Below, piece by piece: positions 47,866 through 59,879 of a DNA stretch of 64,000 nucleotides. The DNA is from Auanema rhodensis (taxonomy: Eukaryota > Nematoda > Chromadorea > Rhabditida > Rhabditidae). The DNA is taken from assembly GCA_964057225.1 (NCBI GenBank), contig OZ059898.1:12177767-12241766 (forward strand), written 5' to 3'. The position numbers and the translations under genes are program-made. Within the stretch, counting starts at the first letter, position 1; every line of letters begins with the position of its first letter. The notes under the pieces are model-generated. The model was not told where the DNA came from. It saw only the letters and a program-made list of their open reading frames with translations, and ran no database searches.

Positions 47866-50701
47866 ATGTTTGATTCTTCAGATAACTCAGTTGTTTCACC
47901 AACAGTATGTTTCTATATTTGTCTGGATTAAATATCTTGTTTAGGTATTAAAACTTAGGGAAGAGTTATCGGCAATAACATGCTCTACTGCAGCAGAGTT
48001 TTTCGCCGGTGTGAGAGAAGTAAAAATGTCGATCCTATTGTTATAAACATGAATTCATAATTTAGATAGCTAGGAACTATGATCAACGCTTTGCAGTTAT
48101 TGAGACTGAATTAGCTATAGTTCAACAAACGCTTCCGGAGAAGCTGAAAGAATTAAAAGAGTATTTGTTTTAATTGCTTATTCCTCTAACTGATATTTAT
48201 AGAGCAAAAGAAGAATTGCTCGATTTAAAAAACCAAATAGTAACGCTTCGAGATGGTTATGTGAGTGAAGCGAAAACTATTTTGGAATCATTAAAAAAGG
48301 TTTTATTTCTTGGCCACGCCATAGATTTAGCAAAATATTTAGAATGTCCCTTTTGCTGTGGAGAAAATGGAAAGTATTGCACAGAAGAAGGAACAGCTTA
48401 GAAAGTATGTAATCCACTTTTACAAGAAAAACTTTGATTTTCAGACTGGAATGCTTGGAGCAAGGAAACTTGCTTTTATCTCAATGCGAAAAGGCAGTAG
48501 AATTAAAAAATTTATCTGACACTCAAAAGTTTTTTGCTGCTCTATTGGATCAGTATAAATTAGTCATGGAAGTTCGTAAAACATCGTTTACCGTAATGTA
48601 CTTAGTATTTAAGTTTGGAGGTGAATCTTTGACAGAAACGTTTGAAGAATCATTCCATTCTATATGTTCGGAAGTCAAAAATTACGCTGATAATGGGATA
48701 ACTTCAGTGTTAACCAAGTTAGGTTTTCCATTTGATGATTCTCTAGGTATTTCATTTTTCGATATCTTATTCCTCATTTGTAAACATAGATTATAATGTT
48801 ATGAAATCGGATATATCAACGCTTATAAGCTACATTGTTCTATTATATCAATCTTATGACTGCAAAGCTGAAGGCTCGGGGTAATTTTATTAGTGCATGT
48901 GTTTTTTAAAGCTCTTTTTTCAGCATTGAAGCCATCTATTCTGCAATTTTTGACCCTATTCGGAAAAGATTTTTATATTTTTTCTATGGAGATAGAAAAA
49001 CTAATGATATTAGTAAACCTCAGTGGTATACTTTTTCTATAATGCTAAGCTTATGTTATGTTTAACTCAGGTACTTTTCACTAGTCTTATCTTGGTTCCA
49101 AACTTCGTTACCCTTCTTTGAACTTGTTATTTCTGGAGTTGCTGAGTATTTGGTTAGCATTATTCAATTTTTTGTTCTAATTTTTTGTCATAATTTCAGC
49201 GCATTAATCTAGAGCCTGCTATATACTTTCATCGTTCTTTATCCGACTTGATTATAGAAAAAACAGAATCTTTGTTGGACAATGAGGACATCTTGCAAAA
49301 AACCTTTTTATTTTCTCATTTAGTCGACGAATGCATATCATACGAAGAACATAAATCTCGTAAGCTTATTTTTGTAATGTTATAATCCTATATTTTCTCA
49401 AGAAATCGATCTTTGCCAGTTTGGAAAGAGCGTTTTGGATTTACTTTGTCGTCATGATATACTTCTGATTTGGCTGACTGTATGCTTTTCCTTTCTTTCA
49501 GTTTTACTTGGTAATTTATTTTTAAGATTGAGAAAGATTGTTGCATAACCAAAATAGATGATATGCTAGCAAACCCAAATAGATGGCAAAATAGGTATGC
49601 TTTATTAGAAGATGCGGATCAGGTAATGATGATTATATACATATGAAAGTTAATGATTAATGTTTAGTACTGCGTTTGTGAATGTGCTGAAGCATTCGTT
49701 TCTCTCATTCAGGGTCTCCAACAAAGATCTAGGCTGTTAACTGACGAAAATGCTCAGCGACAATTTGTAGATTTACAACTTATTCTAGTCGACGATTTCC
49801 GTCAGCGTTTAGTCCAAATAGCAAGTCAAGCAGAATCACCATGGACAGAGCCTTATCCCCAAGTAATGAATGCTATTTGGTTTGACCTTCTCTAGGTTTT
49901 GATCACGAAACTCATCTGTTATAGGTATTTGCATGACGTTGTTGAGGAATGGAATGAAACATTTGTTTTAGCTGGAATTCATCCATTGGGTAATCGAAAA
50001 CCCGTGTTTCAGATTAGTAAACAGTTCTATGAGTGAGTATATCAAATAATCGGCTATGATCTGATTTTCTGTTTTAGGCACGTATGGGCTCAAATGGCGG
50101 ACGATGTGGTAACATCCCTGAATGTTCAATGCAAAGGTTTGATTACTGATTATCAACAACAGAGATGGTAATGGTCTTCATTATGATTGTAAGCCAGCAT
50201 TTCATACTTTTAGGAGCTCTATGGATAGCAAGGCTTTGAGTGTGGAAAGAGATATATCTGCTGCTTTTTGTCCCTTACTAATGAAGATCAGAACTTCCTT
50301 CTCCAATGTTGGCAATCACTATTCTAGAGTTGGTTTTAAATTACCATTCCGGTCATAAATATATGTCTATAGGTCTCGGTTGCAAAGTTATTCATGAAAA
50401 TGACTTCTGTGGTTGGTCAATTGTTATTAGATGTTGTTCAAGGAACCTCTTATAAGTTGGTATAATCGCGTGATTCAAATAAATTTTCATTTTCAGTGCG
50501 GAAGGTGGTGCTCAGATGCTACATGACATTGAGAAAGGACTTTTACCTGCTTTGAATTTTATATTTTCCAGATGTGGGGTGACCAACTTTAGAGCCGAAC
50601 ATGATAAGGTATGGTGCTAAAAGTTTGTTGAATCTATTTCTTAAAATTTATTTCAGCATTTTATTCAATTGATTGGCTCACTATCCCCGCAAACATCCTA
50701 A
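47866..50701 (+). CDS. RINT1: RINT1/Tip20 family Golgi-ER tethering subunit
   Basis: Multi-exon plus-strand gene from the ATG at 47866, which follows an acceptor (CTATTTTAG, 47849), to TAA at 50699-50701. The first exon (MFDSSDNSVVSPT) joins VLKLREELSAITCSTAAEFF in phase. The N-terminal part is coiled coil (VIETELAIVQQTLPEKLKEL). The RINT1/TIP20 domain is clear: KRFLYFFYGDRKTNDISKPQ (human KRFKYHFSGNRQTNVLSKPE), LFSHLVDECISYEEHKS, an FVDLQLILVDDFRQRLVQIA segment matching human LQKDLVDDFRIRLTQV, and a C-terminal segment with SAEGGAQMLHDIEKGLLPAL followed by HDKHFIQLIGSLSP. With ZW10 and NAG it forms the NRZ complex, which tethers COPI vesicles at the ER. It is the first gene of a plus-strand run, 0.23 kb before the MBLAC1 acceptor. 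Not every exon was summed. Confidence 0.9.
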
Positions 50702-50931
50702 CAAAGTCCATGTGTTATGCTATTCATAATTTTAGTTAATAACTAGAGCGGGATTTTATATAATTTATTCATTAAAAATGTATTTTACGGGTTAGTAAAT
50801 GGTTTTACGATGAAGGATTAAATTTAAAACTGTTTTTGTTGTTCCTTAAATAAGTTGAAGAGTTTCATCATATAATACTGATTCTAGGAATCACTTTAAC
50901 AAACTTATATTATAACTTATATTCTATCAGA

Positions 50932-51695
50932 ATGCATCAAGATAGTATAGAAGTTATCCCAATTATTATTGGTCACACCAATCTGCCTAGAGCTACAGGA
51001 TCTGTGAGTTTTGAAGTGAATTTTGAATTATTCTTTTCTCTCAGGTAACTTTAGTCCGTACCCAAGGCTTTACCTTATTAGTTGACTGTGGAGATCCATG
51101 GAATGGGGAAGAATTACGTGAAAAATTAATTGCTGCTGGCACAGCATCAAATCAGATAAGTATTTGATGAAACTAAAGTTTTTTCTCATTGTTGAAGTGT
51201 ATATTATTAATTTCTTTTCACATTACTCATGTTGTAATTACACATGGCCACATCGATCATTGCGGCAATGTGAATATGTTTCCTCAAGCAGCTTTTTTTA
51301 TGGCTCGTGATATCGCCAGTAATCAAACATATTCTGAACTAAAAGAAGTATGTTTACATTGAGCGATAGTTTTATAACTACTATCTTAAGAATAAAAAGA
51401 TATTGTTCCCTGATGTGGAACTTCATGTGTTTAGTGGTCATACAGATTGCGATCTAGTTATTCTAGTCAAGAACACGAAATATGGAACAGTGGCTATCAC
51501 TGGTATTAACAAACTTTGCAACATTTAGTGTAGATATAACTTTTAGGTGATATTTTCGAGAATGAGCACGACGAAGAGAGCTATGTAGAATTTTCACAGT
51601 ACCCAGAACGTCAAGCTGTTAGTAGAATGTTAATTAAGCAAGTTGCTGATTTTATTGTACCAGGACACGGTCCTATTTTTTCCGTCAGAAAATAA
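50932..51695 (+). CDS. MBLAC1: metallo-beta-lactamase domain protein 1
   Basis: Five exons, 50932-51003, 51045-51155, 51222-51347, 51391-51502 and 51547-51695, sum to 570 bases, 189 residues, somewhat shorter than human MBLAC1. The ATG is two bases after an acceptor (TTCTATCAG, 50930). The metal-binding motif is VVITHGHIDHCGN (HxHxDH), with VFSGHTD, the Asp in AITGDIF and the last ligand in IVPGHGP all visible. Human MBLAC1 is a nuclease for histone pre-mRNA 3' processing; the nematode SWIP-10 group belongs to the same superfamily. Between exons 2 and 3 no GT-AG intron keeps the frame; an intron starting ATAAGT and ending TTTTCAC does (51156-51221), so this looks like an AT-AC intron. Confidence 0.9.
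51156..51221 (+). other. probable AT-AC intron
   Basis: The intron reads ATAAGT at its 5' end and TTTCTTTTCAC at its 3' end and joins CAG to ATT in phase 0. The product then runs ASNQ-ITHVVITHGHIDH without interruption. The only GT-AG alternative nearby (GTATTT..TTGAAG) shifts the frame. The donor resembles the usual GTAAGT with G1 changed to A, the pattern of rare U2-type AT-AC introns; a sequencing error is the other explanation. Confidence 0.6.
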
Positions 51696-52091
51696 TATAT
51701 TTTTGCGAAACTCACAGCAAATGTAAACAATTATTTATTATATGAATATTCGGACAAACTTTTTATCTTGTCGTTGTTAATTGTTGTTAGATTTACGGAG
51801 ATAAAGTTTGCATATCATGTATATTATTAAATATTATTCTGTGTCATTTCAGAATACTTTATGATGAATTATAACGGTTAAAATAAAATCGAAGTCTGAA
51901 AAACTGAATAATGAAGCTAATTTGTTTAAAATGAACTTACCTATTCGCGCACACAATTGTGGGCGTGTCTTTTTTGAAGCTATATAGTACTATTTGCAAC
52001 TTTATCAAAGCTTTCAAATTTAATATTTTTATTCATAGAACGAATAATTTTTTTTCAGTGTCTTTGTAGCAGGTTTTATTATTGTTGATAG

Positions 52092-55000
52092 ATGTCCAGA
52101 TGTATACCACTATTCACATTAGTAAGGAGGTATCCTAGTAGTTTGCCGGTAAGAAGCTATTCAAATTTATGTTTCATGTTATTCTTTCAATTAAGAACGT
52201 ATCTAGTTCACACAACACGATTCGATGTTGTTTTTCATCACAAAATAGGCGTGGAAATGGACGGGTATCTGGAATTGCTGCCAAGAAAAGAGTGCCTGGT
52301 TAGTTATAACTGGAATTAATGATAGAAGTTCGAGTTTGCAGGCGTTCCAGCTGATCGAGGTGGTGCCCAAATTGATGATTTAGTGATAGCCAAATCAGTT
52401 GTTCCCTCAAGAGTAGCTTCGACGGGTATAGAAGAATTTATAAAAGGAATAGATATGGTAATAATCAAGGGGATTTGGAAATAGTAACTTCGTTTTAGAG
52501 TTCGGTTGGTTTAGCTCTCGATGAGTTTAGTAGACGACCATTAGTTAGACAGTTAGCCGCTGAACATGATATTAGTATGAAATTATTTATGCCTGCTTAC
52601 AAATCATTTAGACAACATTGTTTATCAGATACGGTAGTTTTATAAAAGTTTATGTTGTTTTTATATCTTGCATTCCAGGGTGGAGTTGAACCAGCTCTTC
52701 TTGCTAAATTTCATGATATTTTGAATGAAAATCATGAGGTTGATGGACTATTTCCTTATTTTTTGGCACATGCTCGTAAGGTTGTCTTTTTGTCTTGTAA
52801 ACACTTGTTAAATCATGACCAGTCCAGGTTTTTCCGCATTTGGAAGCCATGGATGATTTGAGACTTATATCGGATTTGACTCAACCTCATAATTGGTATC
52901 CTGAGGCAAGAACGATACAGAGAAAAATTATATTCCATGCAGGGCCTACTAACTCTGGTAAAACATATCATGCTCTTAAAAGGTAATAATTATGAAATTA
53001 TGAAAAAAATATTTTCATATACAGATTTCGTGAAGCAAAAAGTGGTGTTTTTTGTGGCCCATTGAAACTGTTAGCAGCTGAAGTTTTTCAAAAAAGTAAT
53101 GAATCTGGTTTAAAATGTGATATGGTCACTGGAGAAGAGCGTCGGTTAGTTTCTTTAACTCTTTTTCTGTTTTTATTTTCCTCTTTCACAGATTTGCCGT
53201 TGACAATCATCATCCTTCAGCTCATCTTTCTTCAACAGTCGAAATGTTAAGTACCCAAATGAGAGTCGAAGTAAGTTTGTAGTTTGTTTTTTTCTTATTT
53301 TTGATAAATAGGTGGCTGTGGTTGATGAAATTCAAATGCTTCGGGATGAGCAAAGAGGTTGGGCTTGGTCAAGAGCTCTTTTAGGGGTTGCAGCTGATGA
53401 GGTGAGCAGTTGTTGCTTTATACGGTTTCATAATTTTGAATTTACTAGGTACATTTATGTGGTGAACCTGCAGCTATTGATATTGTGAAAAAACTACTAG
53501 AGCCTATTGGGGAACATGTAGAGGTAATTGACTTAATATAGTTTATATTTTAAAAAAATATTCCAGGTACGATATTACAACAGAAAAACACCTCTTAGAA
53601 TAGCTGATCAGGGTCTGGGAAGTTTAGATCATGTATGTTTGGATCTAATAATTTATTAATGTAATATATCTATTTCAGATTCAGCCTGGCGATTGTATTG
53701 TATGTTTTAGTCGCAAAGCTATCTTTGCACTAACCAAAAAATTGGAAAAGTTGGGAATTAAACCAGCTGTTATATATGGTGATTTACCACCAGGCACAAA
53801 ATTGGCTCAGGCAGCCAAATTTAATGACCCTGATGATCCATGTAATGTTTTGGTACGAGCTCTTCAATAACCTAACCATTTAAAAATTTAATTTCGTTTA
53901 GATTGCCACTGATGCTATTGGAATGGGATTGAATCTTAACATAAAGAGAGTTATTTTTGCCGGTTGCACGAGACAGGTTTTGAATTTTTAACTTATTTTT
54001 ATGAAGTATACTGCTATAGGGAGAACTTTTACCTAATTATTCTGCTCTTCAAATTGCTGGACGTGCTGGAAGGTACGGTACTGCCTATGAAAATGGAGTA
54101 GCTACAACATTGAGAAATGAAGATATAGGAATCCTCAAAGATATTTTGGCTCAACCGGTATTTTAGTTTCCGCTTTTTTTCTTGGAGTAAACAACATATT
54201 TGAGGTTGAACCAATAAGTTCAGTTGGAATATCCCCAACTTTTGAACAAATTGAAACTTTTTCTTTCCATTTGCCTCAAGCCTCTTTTGTTCATTTACTT
54301 GACCTATTTGTTTCTGTGTGTTCGATTTCTGATCACTTTTTCATCTGTACTGTGTCGCAGATGAGGGAACTTGCAGAGCTTATTGACTATATTCAATTAC
54401 CTCTTAAGGTTTGTGATTCTGATATTTTGAAATTAACCAATGAATTAGGTTCGGTATACATTCTGCATATCACCACTCAATGTTGATAACAAGTTATCAG
54501 CAACAGCTTTTGTGAAAATGGCAAGGAGATTTTCTTCTGGACAGCCTCTCACATATGATTGGTTAATGGATCTCTTGAGTTGGCCTCCTCAGTCACCTCG
54601 TAATCTCAATGATCTTGTTAATCTAGAAAGAGTATGAGGGTTATGTTTAAATGATAATTTATATTTGCAATTTGAAGATATACGAAGTAATGGATGCATA
54701 TTTATGGCTGAGCTTACGTTTTCCAGATATGTTACCTGACGAAGAATTCGTAAGGTATTTCTTTGTTTTTTTTCGCTCTCAAAAGTATAAAAAAATGTTG
54801 CAGAGAATCCACTAGAGAATTGGATCTTATGATTCAAGAAGGGATTGACAGTTTGAATGATCTTCTAGCAGATCCTCATGATAGTAAACAGGTAATTTCA
54901 TTTTTCTCTTTGTATTTACATTTTTTCCATATTTTCAGAGTTCAATGTTGAAGAAAGCTAAAGCACGAGCCCAAACACAATCTGATAAGAAAGAATTTGA

Positions 55001-55189
55001 AAAAAAAAGCGCGGAACTAAAATTACCAGAAAAAAGAAAAGGAAAGAGAAAGTAATATTTTTATAACTGTTCATTCCAACTATATTGAGTATATTTAGGA
55101 CTGTAATTGAATCTATAATGGAGCGTACCGGTTTAACAGAGGAAGAAGTGAAACAACTTAAGGCAGAGTTGGAGAAAAGCAACGATTAA
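52092..55189 (+). CDS. SUPV3L1: mitochondrial ATP-dependent RNA helicase SUV3
   Basis: Multi-exon gene from the ATG at 52092, 34 bases after an acceptor (TTTTTTTCAG, 52058), to TAA at 55187-55189. The start is a typical mitochondrial presequence ([19 protein letters not shown]). The helicase core shows motif [33 protein letters not shown], motif [21 protein letters not shown], and [18 protein letters not shown]. RecA domain two contains [33 protein letters not shown] and motif [13 protein letters not shown]. The SUV3 C-terminal domain contains [20 protein letters not shown] and [17 protein letters not shown] basic end holds [10 protein letters not shown]. It unwinds RNA for the mitochondrial degradosome. 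It is third in the plus-strand run, 0.36 kb after MBLAC1. I confirmed splice phase for most but not all exons. Confidence 0.95.
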
Positions 55190-55406
55190 TTATTAGTTTT
55201 ATTAATATAGTAAAGCCTAGGATATGATTCAAAGGTTTTGTTAGGATTCTAGTTGTTATTGTTGATATTTGTTTTTGTTGTCTAATGAATTTGCAAAAAT
55301 ACTTATATTAAGTACTTGTTTTCTTATACCAACCATTTTGGTTTTTCCAGTAAATACTATATGTTGTAGTTCTTAAGCCATTATAAAATAATTTAAAAGT
55401 GTCTAG

Positions 55407-57593
55407 ATGTCAAAGGATTGTTCTTCAGGTGAGGAGGGAAGTGATCAGAATGTGGTAACTTATTCATATATCCTCCTAATAATGATCTTAATATGTACAG
55501 CAAATGCTAAGCTCTGAAAACATTTCCAACAGCGGAGTATCTCTGGAACCCAATGTATTTGTTTCCGGTTATTTGGTTATTTTCTTTACATTTTAGATAC
55601 ATAATTATATTGAAGCTGATATGTTATCTGATATAACCGAAACTTTGTCTAGAATATGTGATCAGATTACAAACCCTGCAGACACTGAGCCAGTGTGGAA
55701 AAAACGAAAGATGAATTCTGGTTTATCTGGTATCCTAGCACAAGTAATTTAGTCTGGAAATTGCTATCAAATTTATTAATATGTAGTTGCGTGGAGACCA
55801 AAATAGTACAGTAACAGAAGATAAGCCAGAGGATGAGATTCCTGTTGATTGCTCCATTACAAATGTAGATTTATCGAAATTAAATCGTAAAGAGAGAAGA
55901 GCTTTAATGCAAAAGCAAAAAGAACTAGAAAACTCACAGAAGGTTGTTAATTAACATTTATTATCTTGATAAAGTTTTCTATCAAGTTATAGAATGAAGC
56001 TTCTGAATCACCTGATATTGTAATACCTCAAATTCAGTACACTTCTTTTTCAAATGATGGTAAACCTGAGCATTTATACAGGTTCATATATCCTAGATTA
56101 ACTGGTAATACTGAGTAATTTTTAGTGAGAAAGAACTTTTTTCCAAGGGTGCTCCAGATCTTGGCTTCAATGTTTGTGATAATAATTATGTAAAACAAGT
56201 TATATTTTCGCCGTATGGTCAGTATCTGGCTAGCACTTCACAAGATAGGAAACTTCGTACTTTTCGATTCGATGAGAATAATAATACGGTAGAATTATTG
56301 TATATTTTTGTATAGTAAACGTTGGTTGTTTAGTTATCATTGGCTAGTACTATTCCTCAGGGTGACTGTATCCATGAGACAACTTGGCATCCATGCGGTG
56401 ATTTAGTAGCTGTCACCTCAAAGTTTCACCCAATTCATTTATATGATGTAGACGGTGAGCGCAAAGCAAGCTATAGAGGAATTAATCATTTAGTTAGTTT
56501 TTTTTATATTAGATTAATAACATTTATCGATAGTTCAATATTGTGACAAATGTGATTGTGATTTCATTTTTTAATATTCGAGGACATTGACGGCTTCGAA
56601 ATTGTTATTTTCAGGATGAATTGGCCTCAGCAATTAGTATTTCTTTTTCAAAAGATGGTGAAACTTTATATGCGGGTTATAAGAAAATAATACGAGTTTG
56701 GGATGTTAGAAACCCAGGAAAACAGTCATATAGTATTGATACCTTCAGTATGTTTATTCTCAGCATTTCAAATTGCTTACGGGTATTATAGGAAAAAAGC
56801 CGTATGGATGTGGACAAAATGCTTTAATAAGTTCAATAGCCATGCATCCTAACAATTCCACCTTTGCTGTGGGCTCCTATGGACCATATAGTAGTAGAAA
56901 TAGATTTCACGCATATTAAGTTAACTATTTACAGTTGCTCTCTATTCAAAAAACTCTCGTTTTTACGAATATTTATTCGGTGGAGATTTTTCCGCTGTCA
57001 CTGACTTAAAATTTTCATCGGATGGCACGAAATTGTTCAGCTGCGGGAGAAAAGTAAGAGCGCCTCTTGGTCATTCAATAAATATACGGATCAATCTGTT
57101 CATTTTAGACAAATTCAATAATATGTTGGGATGTCCGTAATCCGGGGAAGGTCTTATACACATTACAGCGACCTTTCAACACCAATCATAAAGTGTATTT
57201 TGATCTCGATACGTAAGATAAAATTATAGTATTCATATTACGATATATTTTTAGAACAAGCCACTTTCTTTTCTCTGGCACATCAGATGGTGAGATTGCG
57301 GCTTTTAACTTAGAGGGAAATGATAGCGAACGTCAACCCTTATCCTTAACTAAAGTGTCAGAATGTGCTATACCATCTTTAAGGTAAACATAAACACATT
57401 TTAGTAAAAATTAGGTTTAAAAAATTGAACATATTTCAGCACTCATCCTAGTCTTCCTATTGTCGCTTGCTGCACAGGTGAAAGAGTTTTTCCATTTCCT
57501 GATGTAGATCATGAAGAAGAGCATATATCCGGGTATACGGATATTCGTAAGACAAATATGTTGCAAAATGGTGTACATTTATGGAAATTTTAA
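55407..57593 (+). CDS. WRAP53: telomerase Cajal body protein 1 (WD-repeat)
   Basis: Multi-exon gene, ATG at 55407, TAA at 57591-57593. An acidic, Ser-rich N-terminus (SKDCSSGEEGSDQN) and a charged Lys/Glu helix (LNRKERRALMQKQKELEN) precede a WD40 propeller. Repeats are visible from FSPYGQYLASTSQDRKLRTF, ETTWHPCGDLVAVTSKFHP, DGETLYAGYKKIIRVWDVRN, TDLKFSSDGTKLFSCGRK, ICWDVRNPGKVLYTLQRPFN with KVYFDLDT, to SHFLFSGTSDGEIAAFNLEG. The FNTNHKVYFDLDT segment is typical of WRAP53/TCAB1. It binds the CAB box of scaRNAs and telomerase RNA and carries them to Cajal bodies. An acceptor (TTTTTCCAG, 55350) 57 bases upstream may be the trans-splice site; a three-codon upstream ORF (ATG TTG TAG) lies at 55361. 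It is 0.22 kb after SUV3. Confidence 0.92.
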
Positions 57594-58114
57594 AGCTAAT
57601 ATTATTTAAATAAAATTTTTATAACTATATTAGTACTTCTGAGACAGGCAAAGTAGTACGGTTATAAAGATACATCGAAAAGTTATTACTAGAAATCATA
57701 TAAGCGGCTAACTATTATTAATTGAAACAGTTTCAACATATTATATGAAATATTTGAATCATAGCATACAAAAAAAATAAATTATTTTAAAGACTTCTAT
57801 TTAAAAAATGATACAACCAAATATATAAATGGTAGATTACTTAAAAATTACTAGAATTTTGGTAGATATTGTGATTAAAAACTGCCGTTTTATGGTTAGT
57901 ATTCTTGATTCCTTTATATATTACGGAGGAGAGAAAAGAGTTCAGGAGATCCCCTCAATAGGTTTCCTTCACTCGTACGTTGTTTACAAATTCTATCGTT
58001 GGGAAAAATGTATGTCATCGTTTTCAAATTGTAGTTCTTAGTATTGCTATTATTTTGTTCTTAACTCATTTGTTTTAATTTTATATTAATTTAATTTTTA
58101 TATATTTTAGAATT
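57594..58114. other. intergenic region before PSMB7
   Basis: About 520 bases. A 70-codon ORF lies on the plus strand around 57829 but has no coding signature I trust. An acceptor (TATTTTAG, 58110) sits four bases before the PSMB7 ATG. Confidence 0.4.
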
Positions 58115-59243
58115 ATGGCTTCAGCTGCTGTTCATGAAAATGCTAGGGACATCAATGCCGACAAGGGGGGTGCTTTTGATTTCTCTAACTGCATTAGAAA
58201 CATGGCTATTGTGAAGTAAGCTTTATTTAAACTGTTTCTATTCTTTTTCCTTGATTGTGTTTATTAAATAATAAAATCACAATTTTAGGATGGGTGCTCC
58301 TGCTCCTAAGCTTCGTTCTACTGGTACCACCATTGTTGCTGCTACTTATCAGGTTAAAAATCTTTTGGTATATGAATATCGAATTTTTTGTAGGGTGGTT
58401 TGGTCATGGGTGCTGACTCCAGGGCTACCGCTGGTAATATTATTGCCGACAAGCATTGCGAAAAAGTTCATTACATTACTGATGCTATCTATGCTTGTGG
58501 AGCTGGAACTGCTGCTGATCTTGACCAGGTTTTGATCACAAAAGACTTAACTTCATTGATTTTTTTTCAAGGTCTGCAAAATGATTTCTGGAAATCTTCG
58601 TCTTCAAGAAATTCAAACTGGCCGAAAAGCACGTGTTATTACTGCTTTGCGTAGAGTCAAGCAACATTTGTTCAATTATGGTGGACATGTCGGAGCATAT
58701 CTTCTTATTGGTATTAGCTTTATTAGTATGTATCCTAATTAATATTCCTTTTCAGGCGGAGTAGATCCAACTGGCCCACATCTTTATGAATGCTCAGCTA
58801 ATGGAACTTCAATGGCTAAGCCGTTTGCTGCTCAAGGATCGGGTAGTTATGCTGCTATCACAATTCTTGAAAGAGATTTCAAAACTAACATGACCGTGAG
58901 TTTTTGTTTATCTTGTTTTAGAAATTTATGTGAAGCCTTAATTTCAGGAAGAGCAAGCTGTTGAACTGGTACAAAAAGCTCTTCATGCAGGTATGCACGG
59001 AGATAATGCTTCTGGAAACAGTTTGAACTATGTAGTAATTACTCCAGAAAAATCAACTTTCACGGTAAAAAAATACTTTGAAATATTTTCTAGTTTTATT
59101 TTCAGGGACCAGTTGTTCCTGATTTCTGTAAGAAGCCAGAACCCGTAGATTTGGATTATGCATTCAAGAAAGGAAGCACCAAGGTTTTGAAGCAAAAGAA
59201 CATCAAGTACGAAATCGTTGAATCTATGGATATCAGCCATTAA
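58115..59243 (+). CDS. PSMB7: 20S proteasome subunit beta type-7 (beta-2)
   Basis: Seven exons (58115-58215, 58289-58352, 58394-58528, 58572-58710, 58756-58895, 58948-59064, 59106-59243) sum to 834 bases, 277 residues, exactly the family length. The propeptide ends LRSTG and self-cleaves before the catalytic Thr (TTIVAATYQ, Thr at about residue 44). Other active-site and fold landmarks are [19 protein letters not shown] (with the catalytic Asp), [27 protein letters not shown] and [13 protein letters not shown]. This is the trypsin-like catalytic subunit of the 20S core. Initiation at 58115 directly follows the acceptor. Codon use is less AT-biased than its neighbours, as expected for a highly expressed gene. 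Confidence 0.97.
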
Positions 59244-59879
59244 ACTTTGTTCGGGAACACAGACTGGTTTCTTTTATTTATTGGTAATTTAAAATGTGTA
59301 TGTTCTCGGTGTTTAACCTGAAATATTCTCCTCAATGAAATAAATAAATTTTGTATTAATTTAAATTATTTTATATTCAAGGTCAGCTCTGCCTTGTATC
59401 ATATTTTGAAAATTTTTCAATATTATGTAGGCAAAGGTAATTACTGGTTATAATATGAATTTTTCTTAATTTAATTGAAACTGATCTCATTGCACTTTCC
59501 ATAGCAATCCCTCCCCTTACTCAATCAGGTTCTGATTCCGGCCCGAGTTGAGGGTGTCGATAGGAGTGTGGCAGATAGCAACGCGAAACCACTTATTTTG
59601 AGAAAACGTAATGCTTGAGCAAAACCTATGCCAATATGGACTTCCTGCTTGGGGAAATGTACCTACTTTAATTTGATTATATTAATTTTGATATGTTGTT
59701 ATGTTAGCATTACATTGTAGATATATGATTTGTCCCATTTTACTTATTATATGTGTTTAGTGTATATATTTGTTGGGATTTAGCCTGTAAGGATTATTTA
59801 TTTTGACAGTAAGTTAGTTAAAAGGTAAAAAATCTTTGAAATTTCATGAACAACTGTTATCATTTAGAAAAAAAGGGAG
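59244..59879. other. intergenic with an unexplained GC-richer island
   Basis: AT-rich except for about 59500-59660, where GC content rises and three overlapping frames stay open for about 30-50 codons. No RNA or protein family is recognised there. An acceptor (TCATTTAG) about 14 bases before the RING gene ATG suggests trans-splicing. Confidence 0.45.

Larger units (their letters stand above)
47140..47870 (+). repeat. tandem duplication of 362 bases carrying tRNA-Arg
   Basis: The two identical tRNA genes start 362 bases apart (47180 and 47542). The similarity extends beyond them: both are followed by related stretches (GGATT.TGGTG.GATTCAAC, AACTGTAAGTCCTGTTGA, TGCGCTCCAATCGTG, TTTGACAAA, GTGTCATTTTCAT, TTGCTCAT) in the same order. 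The flanks have diverged while the tRNAs have not. The right copy ends at the first exon of RINT1. The outer limits are approximate. Confidence 0.8.

Noticed and set aside
51156-51200. GT-AG intron GTATTT..TTGAAG in MBLAC1
   Set aside because: It puts the catalytic HxHxDH exon out of frame.
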